The notes under the pieces are model-generated. The model did not search any database. It had not been told where the DNA came from and saw only the letters and a program-made list of their open reading frames with translations. DNA of 7,409 nucleotides from Comamonadaceae bacterium (GTDB lineage Bacteria; Pseudomonadota; Gammaproteobacteria; Burkholderiales; Burkholderiaceae_C), in assembly GCA_013298415.1 (NCBI GenBank), contig JAAFHN010000116.1:1-7409 (forward strand), given 5' to 3'. Below are positions 1-5,246 of the stretch, one piece after another. The position numbers and the translations under genes are program-made. Numbering within the stretch: position 1 is the first letter of the stretch; the number at the start of each line of letters is the position of its first letter.

Positions 1-875
1 CCACGCGCCACCATCGGCTCGCCACCCGTGTTTGCAAGCGCCGCACGAATGCCAATTGAGCGCGCGTTGGCATCGAGCGCGGGGTCGATCGCCTCGATCT
101 GCGCCTTGAACATGCGGCCCGGAAACGCATCGAGGTGCAGCTCCACCGATTGGCCCTTGCGTACCTTGGTTTGAAAGCGCTCAGGCAGGCGGAAATCGGC
201 CCACATGCTGGAGATGTCTTCTAAATTGACGAGATCAGCCCCGTCTTTCACAAAATCGCCCAGGTTCACGCTGCGAATGCCCACCGTGCCTGAAAACGGC
301 GCTTCGATCCGCATCCTCACCAGCCGCGCGCAACTCAAACTCAACTGCGCCTGCGCCACCTGAAGCGACGCGCTCGACTCGTCCAACACGCGCTGGGCGA
401 CAAAGTTTTGCGCCACGAGTTCTTGGTTGCGCTTGTGGTTGGCCGTCGCAATGCTCACCTGCGCTTGGCTTTGCTTCACCTCCGCGCGCTGCAACACGTC
501 GTCGAGTTGCACCATCAATTGGCCTTTGCGCACGCGCTGGCCGTCTTCAAAACCGAGCTGCGAAATGCGCCCAGGCACCTCGGGGCGCAGCATCACGTTT
601 TGCTTGGACTTGAGTGTGCCCACCGCCTGCGCATCGTCTTGCAGCGAGATCTTTTCCACCTTGGCCACTTCCACACCGGCTGGCCGCGCCGCGCCGCTGG
701 CTGAGCCTGCTGGCGAAGGCGACGCGGCGGAAGCCGGAGCCAAAGCACCTGCCGCGCCTGAGCCCGGGTTAGCGCCGAATGCCGCAGGCTTATTCAGCCA
801 GAAATAGCCGCCTGCGCCGACGGCCAAAAGGGCTACCACGGCAACCGCCGTTGTGATTGATTTTTTCTCCGCCAT
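1..875 (-). CDS. RND efflux periplasmic adaptor (HlyD/AcrA family), 5' part
   Basis: This is a membrane fusion protein that would link an inner-membrane RND pump to an outer-membrane channel. The first 291 codons are visible and the gene continues past the left edge. Residues 9-25 form an uncleaved or signal-like hydrophobic helix (VAVVALLAVGAGGYF), followed by an Ala/Pro/Ser-rich linker (about 30-66). The first half of the lipoyl-like hairpin lies at about 85-125 (GRISQLGFEDGQRVRKGQ), a Gln/Ala-rich coiled-coil hairpin at about 125-186, the second lipoyl half at 187-220 (RIEAPFSGTVGIRSVNLGDFV), and the beta-barrel from about 222, with the family signature IDPALDANARSIGIRA at 263-278. The start is the ATG at 873-875. 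No clear Shine-Dalgarno is visible upstream, but an earlier ATG soon meets a stop. The pump gene would be expected downstream, outside the window, so the substrate is unknown. The family call is firm; the subfamily (MdtA-, AcrA- or MexE-like) is not resolved. Confidence 0.93.
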   Translation of the reverse strand, partial: MAEKKSITTAVAVVALLAVGAGGYFWLNKPAAFGANPGSGAAGALAPASAASPSPAGSASGAARPAGVEVAKVEKISLQDDAQAVGTLKSKQNVMLRPEVPGRISQLGFEDGQRVRKGQLMVQLDDVLQRAEVKQSQAQVSIATANHKRNQELVAQNFVAQRVLDESSASLQVAQAQLSLSCARLVRMRIEAPFSGTVGIRSVNLGDFVKDGADLVNLEDISSMWADFRLPERFQTKVRKGQSVELHLDAFPGRMFKAQIEAIDPALDANARSIGIRAALANTGGEPMVAR

Positions 876-925
876 CTGTGGACTTTATCACCGCGAAATG
901 TCATGTCCCGTCGCAAACAGACAAT

Positions 926-962
926 GCGATGCATCTAGGCGATGCTACGACAACGATAGCAT
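926..962. promoter_or_regulatory. Repeats upstream of the efflux adaptor, possible operator
   Basis: The 125-base gap between the adaptor start and the methyltransferase stop holds two compact repeats. A 7-base direct repeat GCGATGC occurs at 926-932 and 939-945 (13-base period). An inverted repeat has arms ATGCTA (942-947) and TAGCAT (957-962) separated by 9 bases. Efflux operons are often controlled by a TetR- or MarR-type repressor binding such a site, so this may be the operator/promoter region of the minus-strand adaptor. No regulator gene is adjacent in the window and no convincing -35/-10 pair could be assigned. The arms are short enough to occur by chance. Confidence 0.25.
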
Positions 963-1000
963 TACACGCAACAAAAACGTGGACAGATGGGGGGATTGGC

Positions 1001-1849
1001 TCAAGAATCCGCTGCGGAGCCCTGCTTTCGTGCCACCTGCACTGGCGCACTGGCAAACACAGCCCTTCGGCGCGGCGCGCGCATCAGCATCGGCCCTGGC
1101 ACCCGTTTCACGGCATGCACCAAGTACACCGAGCCAAGCGCTGGCCAAAGGCGAGCGCCCATGCGATCCAGTGGGCCGTCGGCTTGCGTTTCATCGCGGG
1201 CGGTGGGCAAGCCATGCAAGCCGTAGCGCACGGCCTCCACCTCAAAATTCAAGAGCCGCAGCCAATCGCGCAACCGCCGTGGCGCGATGAATTCTCCGCC
1301 CTCAGGCATGAAAAGCGCTGAATCGCTTTTCACGAGCCGCCAGGCCCGGCTGGCCCGCTGGCGCCAGGCCAGCGCGCCGTGGGGGTTGAAGCCCGTCACG
1401 ATCAACTGGCCTTCGGGTCTGAGCACGCGCTCTGCTTCGCGCAGGCATGCCGTTGCCTCGCCACTCCACTCGAGCGCATGCGGCAGGATCAGCAAATCGA
1501 TGCTGGCTTCATCAAAGGGCAGCGCCGTGAAGTCGCATGCCAAGCCGGGCTTCGGCCAAGCGGCGGCGCTGCTCGGCTCGCCCACTGCGGTCGGCGCGTC
1601 GAGCTCAGGCGCGGCTGGCTCCTGGCCGCCAAGCTCATGCCCACCGAGCGCCAACCAGCGCTTGAGCATGCGGTTTTGGCTGAGGCCGTCCACGCCGGGC
1701 AAGCCGAGCTGCACCGCCTGAAAACCAAACAAATCCGCCACTTGCACACCCAACTGCCGCCCCTCCCATTGGGCAACGGGCCTGCCCCAATCGGTTTGCA
1801 GCCAGGCGTGCAAACTTACAATGGGGGCGTTTTGAGACTTCATCGGCAT
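1001..1849 (-). CDS. YafS-like class I SAM-dependent methyltransferase
   Basis: The 282-residue protein carries the central part of a Methyltransf_11 fold at about 105-156: CDFTALPFDEASIDLLILPH, then LREAERVLRPEGQLIVTGFNP. The C-terminal half matches E. coli YafS as I recall it: the GFNP loop (153-156), a DWLRLLNFEVE stretch (195-205) and PALGSVYL (226-233). Its position divergent from gloB, with mltD beyond, is the same as for yafS. The substrate is unknown. A canonical Gly-rich SAM motif I is not obvious: the N-terminal FGFQAVQLGLPG (41-52) is where it would fall, followed by an Ala/Pro/Glu-rich insertion at about 70-100. Starts considered were ATG at 1849, ATG at 1843 (two codons later) and a GTG at 1894. 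I prefer 1849 or 1843, because homologous sequence seems to begin at SLHAWLQT and the upstream GTG has its purine run immediately adjacent. The 5' end overlaps the gloB start. The first bases are also the gloB promoter region. Confidence 0.85.
   Translation of the reverse strand: MPMKSQNAPIVSLHAWLQTDWGRPVAQWEGRQLGVQVADLFGFQAVQLGLPGVDGLSQNRMLKRWLALGGHELGGQEPAAPELDAPTAVGEPSSAAAWPKPGLACDFTALPFDEASIDLLILPHALEWSGEATACLREAERVLRPEGQLIVTGFNPHGALAWRQRASRAWRLVKSDSALFMPEGGEFIAPRRLRDWLRLLNFEVEAVRYGLHGLPTARDETQADGPLDRMGARLWPALGSVYLVHAVKRVPGPMLMRAPRRRAVFASAPVQVARKQGSAADS
1796..1822 (+). promoter_or_regulatory. Candidate sigma70-type promoter for gloB
   Basis: A TACAAT -10 hexamer lies at 1817-1822, with a weak TTGCAG (1796-1801, 15-base spacer) or TTTGCA (1795-1800, 16-base spacer) as -35. 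Initiation would be near 1829, leaving about 19 untranslated bases before the gloB ATG at 1848. The -10 is good and the -35 and spacing are weak. The site lies inside the first codons of the divergent methyltransferase gene, so the two genes share a very compact control region. Confidence 0.4.
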
Positions 1850-2720
1850 GGCGGCGGCGGCATCCTTGGGCTGTGGAGTGTCGCAAGATTTCACCCTCCT
1901 CGCCTTGAATCCCCCCGTTTTTCACCTCCACCCCGTCGCAGCCTTTGCCGACAACTACCTCTGGCTGCTGCACAACGGCAGACAAGCGCTTGTGGTGGAC
2001 CCGGGAGATGCCCAAGCTGTTCAGGCTGCGCTCGAATCGCAGCGGCTTGAACTCGTGGGCACTCTGCTCACCCACCACCACGCCGACCACGTAGGCGGTG
2101 TGATGACGCTTCGCGCAGCCTGGCCGCAGATGCAGGTGTGGGGCCCAAGTTTTGAACGCATCGACGGCATCGATACCCGGCTGGACGATGGCGACAGCGT
2201 GAAACTGCTCGGCCTGGCATTCCAAGTGCTCGGCACGCCCGGCCACACCGCCGGCCACATCAGCTACTTTTGCGACGCGCCCGAGCTGGGCGAGCCGCTG
2301 CTGTTTTGTGGCGATACCTTGTTTTCAGGCGGCTGTGGGCGGCTTTTTGAGGGCACGCCTGCTCAAATGCACGCATCGCTCAGCCGCCTGGCGGCCTTGC
2401 CGGGTGCCACGCGGGTCTGCTGCGCGCATGAGTACACGCTCAGCAATTTGAAGTTTGCGGCCGAGGTGGATGCAGCAAACCCCGTTCTGATGGGCTACAC
2501 GGCAAGCTGCCGCGCGCTGCGCGCCGAAAACCGCCCTACTCTGCCCAGCCGCATCAGCACCGAGCGAGCGGTGAACCCATTTTTGCGCTGTGCAGAGCCC
2601 GCTTTGCAAGCCTCGGCCCAGCGCGCACCGGGGTATGCGCAAGTGGCTGAGCAAGAAGCCGCCCACGGCTCTGAAGTCAGCACCTTCGCCGCGCTGCGGC
2701 ATTGGAAGAACACGTTTTGA
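1848..2720 (+). CDS. gloB: Hydroxyacylglutathione hydrolase (glyoxalase II)
   Basis: GloB hydrolyses S-D-lactoylglutathione to D-lactate and glutathione, the second step of methylglyoxal detoxification in the cytoplasm. The metallo-beta-lactamase fold is complete: THHHADH at 75-81 (zinc ligands H76, H78, D80, H81), TPGHTAGH at 130-137 (H133), GDTLFSGGCGRLFEG at 155-169 (bridging D156) and CAHEYT at 192-197 (H194). The C-terminal glutathione-binding domain contains PSRISTERAVNPFLR (233-247). From the ATG at 1848 the protein is 290 residues, some 25-30 longer than typical GloB. Homology should begin near HPVAAFADNYLWLL (28-41), so the true start may be the GTG at 1878 or TTG at 1905; none has a good Shine-Dalgarno. 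The ATG is kept because it fits the candidate promoter. The stop overlaps the start of mltD, suggesting translational coupling. Confidence 0.96.
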   Translation: MAAAASLGCGVSQDFTLLALNPPVFHLHPVAAFADNYLWLLHNGRQALVVDPGDAQAVQAALESQRLELVGTLLTHHHADHVGGVMTLRAAWPQMQVWGPSFERIDGIDTRLDDGDSVKLLGLAFQVLGTPGHTAGHISYFCDAPELGEPLLFCGDTLFSGGCGRLFEGTPAQMHASLSRLAALPGATRVCCAHEYTLSNLKFAAEVDAANPVLMGYTASCRALRAENRPTLPSRISTERAVNPFLRCAEPALQASAQRAPGYAQVAEQEAAHGSEVSTFAALRHWKNTF

Positions 2721-4198
2721 TCGCAGTTTCTCGTCTTTTTTCAGCTTGGCCTCAGCGCTTGGCATTCGGCTTGGCACTCGCCCTCGCCTTTTCGGCAACT
2801 CTGCCCATGCGCAGCGCTCGGGCCGAAAGCCCCACGGTGCTGCCCGCCAGCACGGCCACCACCGCGCAGCCTGCGCCGCCCGCTACCGCAACAGCCCCCG
2901 CAGCGCCCACCGCCAACAGCGAGGGCGCACCACTCAGCGCTTTGCCAAGCGCCGAGCTGGTCTTCCCCGCCATTGCCACGGTGGATGCACCGGTGGATTT
3001 GTGGGATCGCATTCGGCGCGGCTACAGCATGGCCGATCTCGACAACGACCACGTGCGCAGCCGAGAAGTTTGGTACGCCAAACGGCCCGACTACTTGGGC
3101 CGCATCAGCGATCGCGGGCAAAAGTACCTTTTCCACATCGTGGAGGAGCTGGAAATGCGCAAGATGCCCACCGAGCTGGCACTCTTGCCCTTCATTGAAA
3201 GCGCCTTTGTCACGCACGCCGTGTCTAGCGCCAAGGCTGCTGGCATGTGGCAATTCATGCCCGGCACCGGCAAGGATTTCAACCTGAAGCAAAACCTGTT
3301 TCGAGACGACCGGCGCGATGTGCTCCAGTCCACCCGCGCCGCGCTGGACTATTTGCAGCGGCTCTACAACATGTTTGGCGATTGGCACCTTGCCCTGGCG
3401 GCTTACAACTGGGGCCAGGGCAATGTGCAGCGCGCGATGGCCAAAAACCAAAAGGCGGGCTTGAGCACCGCCTATTGGGATCTCAGCTTGCCCAACGAAA
3501 CCCGCGACTACATCCCCAAGCTGCAAGCGGTGAAAAACATCGTGAGCGACCCCGCCCGCTTCTCGATCAAGCTGCCCGCAGTCGACAACCACCCCTTTTT
3601 CCAGACCGTGAACATCAATCGCGACATCGATGTGGAACTGGCCGCGCGCTTGGCCGAAGTGAAGGTAGACGATTTCGTGGCGCTCAACCCATCTGCGAAC
3701 AAGCCAGTGATTTTGGCGGCGGGCACACCCCAAATTCTGCTGCCTTGGGACAACGCAGCCGTGTTCGTAGCCAATTTGGCCAAACACACAGGCCGCCTGG
3801 CGAGCTGGACCGCCTGGACGGTGCCAGCCCAGATGCGCCCCGACGAGGCCGCCAAGCGCACGGGCATGAGCGAAGCCCAACTGCGCGCCGTGAACCGCAT
3901 TCCGCCACGCCACAGCATCCGCGCGGGCTCCACCCTGCTTGTGCCGCGCGGCGCAAACGGCCATGACGTGGCGGCCAGCTTGGCCGATACGGCGCAGCTT
4001 GCGCTGGCCGCCGATCCGCGCAAAGTGTGTCGCACCGTGAAAGCCAAAGGCAAGCCCGCCAAGCAGGTGTGCAAAATGGTCGTGCCAAGTGCCAAAGCTG
4101 AAGTCAAAAAGGGCTCGAAAGCGGCACAGAAGGCCAGCGCAAAAGGCAAAGCCAAGGCCACAGCGAAGCAAGCGCCCGCAAAGTCGGTGAAAAAGTAG
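2717..4198 (+). CDS. mltD: Lytic transglycosylase MltD (family 1D SLT + LysM)
   Basis: MltD cleaves peptidoglycan glycan strands with formation of 1,6-anhydro-muropeptides in the periplasm. Numbering is from the upstream TTG at 2702 (498 residues). A signal peptide occupies about 1-41, ending SARA before ES, and a Pro/Ala/Thr-rich linker runs to about 85. The SLT domain at about 145-285 has LLPFIESAF with catalytic E166, AAGMWQFMPGTG (179-190), LALAAYNWGQGNV (230-242) and NETRDYIPKLQAV (265-277). One LysM-like module lies at about 367-416, ending STLLVPRG. Residues 440-498 form a Lys/Ala-rich basic tail. No in-frame ATG exists at the 5' end. TTG at 2717 is preferred because it overlaps the gloB stop as TTGA and has GGAAG 8 bases upstream; TTG at 2702 is the alternative. 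Unlike E. coli MltD there is no lipobox cysteine. The gene is probably cotranscribed with gloB. Confidence 0.95.
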   Translation: MIAVSRLFSAWPQRLAFGLALALAFSATLPMRSARAESPTVLPASTATTAQPAPPATATAPAAPTANSEGAPLSALPSAELVFPAIATVDAPVDLWDRIRRGYSMADLDNDHVRSREVWYAKRPDYLGRISDRGQKYLFHIVEELEMRKMPTELALLPFIESAFVTHAVSSAKAAGMWQFMPGTGKDFNLKQNLFRDDRRDVLQSTRAALDYLQRLYNMFGDWHLALAAYNWGQGNVQRAMAKNQKAGLSTAYWDLSLPNETRDYIPKLQAVKNIVSDPARFSIKLPAVDNHPFFQTVNINRDIDVELAARLAEVKVDDFVALNPSANKPVILAAGTPQILLPWDNAAVFVANLAKHTGRLASWTAWTVPAQMRPDEAAKRTGMSEAQLRAVNRIPPRHSIRAGSTLLVPRGANGHDVAASLADTAQLALAADPRKVCRTVKAKGKPAKQVCKMVVPSAKAEVKKGSKAAQKASAKGKAKATAKQAPAKSVKK

Positions 4199-4209
4199 TT
4201 GCGGCGCGC

Positions 4210-4247
4210 AGATTCGGTTTTGCTACTGTTTATGTAGCATCGAATCT
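4210..4247 (+). terminator. Hairpin after mltD, likely terminator
   Basis: Twelve bases after the mltD stop, AGATTCG (4210-4216) pairs with CGAATCT (4241-4247). Inside it TGCTAC (4221-4226) pairs with GTAGCA (4234-4239) around a 7-base loop, with a small asymmetric internal loop (GTTT against T). A short T-containing stretch (TTTACTT) follows. The inner TGCTAC/GTAGCA stem looks like a dispersed hairpin that I associate with Comamonadaceae intergenic regions. The U-tract is imperfect, so terminator function is inferred. Confidence 0.5.
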
Positions 4248-4264
4248 TTACTTAACTTGGACAG

Positions 4265-4291
4265 AGCGCGATTTTTTCATGAAATCACGCT
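4265..4291. terminator. Second hairpin in the mltD/merR convergent gap
   Basis: AGCGCGATTT (4265-4274) and AAATCACGCT (4282-4291) form a 10-base stem with a single C-A mismatch and a 7-base loop. T-rich bases lie in the arm and loop on the plus strand, and A-runs give U-rich RNA from the minus strand. It could serve as a back-up terminator for mltD or for the opposing merR-type gene. Position between convergent genes supports this, but no downstream U-tract is present. Confidence 0.35.
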
Positions 4292-4321
4292 TGGCGTCGG
4301 TCAGGCCTGCTATCCCGCTCC

Positions 4322-4381
4322 CCGCTCGGGCTGAGCCCGTCGAAGCCTTCGTGAACCCTTCGACAATCTCAGGGTGAACGG
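4322..4381. repeat. REP-like dispersed inverted repeat
   Basis: Two 26-base arms, 4322-4347 and 4356-4381, are imperfect inverted copies separated by TTCGTGAA. Seventeen of 26 positions pair, including the CTGAG and GTCGAAG cores. The sequence CCCTTCGACAATCTCAGGG belongs to the widely seen proteobacterial intergenic repeat with a CTGAG...GTCGAAGG core, commonly found between convergent genes. That identification is from memory; genome-wide copy number cannot be checked here. Confidence 0.6.
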
Positions 4382-4444
4382 AGTTTTGCCTCAGTCCTAG
4401 CCCTCGCCATTTCGCTCCTCACGCGTCAGCGGCCTTCATGGCGC

Positions 4445-4471
4445 GCAGAGCCCCGCGTCCCGGGATTCTGC
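4445..4471 (-). terminator. GC-rich hairpin directly after the MerR-like gene
   Basis: Arms at 4445-4454 and 4462-4471 form a 10-base stem around a 7-base loop, beginning 5 bases after the minus-strand stop codon. On the minus strand nine positions pair (one as a G-U wobble) with a single A-C mismatch. No U-tract follows on the minus strand, so it may be a weak terminator or only an RNA-stabilising 3' structure. Confidence 0.35.
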
Positions 4472-4475
4472 TAAC

Positions 4476-4985
4476 TCAACCCGCCCCATCCAGCAAGCTG
4501 CGGATCTCGATCAGCTCGGTTCGCACGGCTTGCCAGCCTTCCAAGCTGTTCACATTCAAGCCCGGCTCGCCGTGAGCCGATGTGCCGGCGCCCGCGTGCC
4601 CAGCCATCTGAGCTTCCACCTCGGAGTCCGTGAAGTCGTCAAACGCGCTGTCGGCGTCCACGCTGGCGTCGTCGGGCTCAATGCCCGTGAGCATCACCTC
4701 GCCTGCGCGGCGCTTATCGCGCTCGGCTTGCACCACTTCTTGCAATTTGTTGCGTGCGCCGCTGATCGTAAAACCTTGGTCGTAGAGCAAATCTCGGATG
4801 CGGCGGATCATCAGCACCTCGTGGTGCTGGTAGTAGCGGCGATTGCCGCGCCGCTTCATCGGCTTCAGTTGCGTGAACTCTTGCTCCCAATAGCGAAGCA
4901 CGTGAGGCTTCACAGCACAAAGCTCGCTGACCTCACCGATGGTGAAGTAGCGTTTGGCGGGGATGGCGGGGAGCGATTTCTCCAT
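4476..4985 (-). CDS. MerR-family transcriptional regulator (MlrA-like HTH)
   Basis: This 169-residue DNA-binding protein has a MerR-type winged helix-turn-helix at the N terminus: FTIGEVSELCAVKPHVLRYWEQEF (14-37, recognition helix region 26-37) and the wing RRGNRRYY (45-52), then IRRIRDLLYDQGFTISGARNKL (60-81). The C-terminal part is acidic (PDDASVDADSAFDDFTD, 104-120) and ends in a short helix. No effector-binding cysteines are present; the only cysteine, C23, lies in the HTH. It is therefore unlikely to be a metal sensor. Its target is unknown. I chose the ATG at 4983-4985 because a TTG at 5009 adds residues (NASALIS) unlike the family start MEKSLP. In many Burkholderiales a closely similar gene sits behind ihfA and before tRNA-Pro; neither is here. 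The gene converges on mltD and diverges from the DUF898 gene. Confidence 0.9.
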   Translation of the reverse strand: MEKSLPAIPAKRYFTIGEVSELCAVKPHVLRYWEQEFTQLKPMKRRGNRRYYQHHEVLMIRRIRDLLYDQGFTISGARNKLQEVVQAERDKRRAGEVMLTGIEPDDASVDADSAFDDFTDSEVEAQMAGHAGAGTSAHGEPGLNVNSLEGWQAVRTELIEIRSLLDGAG

Positions 4986-5016
4986 TGAAATCAAGGCACT
5001 GGCGTTCAAACCTGCA

Positions 5017-5046
5017 AGATTACTCGAACAAAACCACGCTGTCCAA
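5017..5046 (-). promoter_or_regulatory. Candidate promoter for the MerR-like gene
   Basis: Read on the minus strand, TTGGAC (5041-5046) and TAATCT (5017-5022) are separated by 18 bases. This would place the transcription start near 5010, about 25 bases before the ATG at 4985. Both hexamers are only partial matches to consensus. The existence of an own promoter is plausible because no gene precedes it on this strand. Confidence 0.35.
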
Positions 5047-5209
5047 TGCGATTTGAAGTGAGTTGCGCAAATGCTGCGCTAAGTAGTTGTGCAGCTTAGA
5101 AAAATCGTTTGCGCCCCTTCAACACATCGCGCTTGCCAACGGGGCTTGTAGCTGTGCGACAGAATAGTCGCCAACTCGTCGAATTCCAGGGCCACGCAGG
5201 CTTGTCCGC

Positions 5210-5246
5210 TACACTTTCTTCGCAGCATCAGACGCAAGGGAGCGCC
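5210..5246 (+). promoter_or_regulatory. Candidate -10 and ribosome binding site of the DUF898 gene
   Basis: A TACACT -10-like hexamer at 5210-5215 would start transcription near 5222. A strong Shine-Dalgarno AAGGGAG at 5236-5242 stands 4 bases before the ATG at 5247 and decides the start over an upstream TTG at 5109. No good -35 is seen at the right spacing. Upstream, a short inverted repeat GCGAC-N6-GTCGC (5156-5171) and CTAAG...CTTAG (5079-5099) lie in the 261-base divergent region and could be operator sites, but both are short. Confidence 0.4.

Noticed and set aside
408..807. Plus-strand reading frames at the left end
   Set aside because: They are antisense to the adaptor gene, whose minus-strand translation matches the HlyD family throughout.
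899..907. TGTCATGTC in the 876-1000 gap, shared with the ends of the MITE-like element
   Set aside because: Only 9 bases match and there is no paired inverted copy nearby, so it is probably chance.
853..1321. Plus-strand frames across the adaptor/methyltransferase gap
   Set aside because: They have no Shine-Dalgarno and low-complexity translations, and mostly lie over the methyltransferase 3' end.
2741..4171. Long minus-strand reading frame opposite mltD (476 codons)
   Set aside because: It is the antisense shadow of a confirmed lytic transglycosylase; its translation is His/Gly/Gln-rich without family features, as expected in GC-rich DNA.
4199..4475. Search for a tRNA-Pro behind the MerR-like gene
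   Set aside because: No acceptor stem, T-loop GGTTC-type box or UGG/GGG anticodon arm could be found on either strand.
5015..5115. Short minus-strand frame ending in LDSVVLFE upstream of the MerR-like gene, tested as an ihfA remnant
   Set aside because: It is about 30 codons, has no start codon and shows no similarity to the IHF alpha C terminus.
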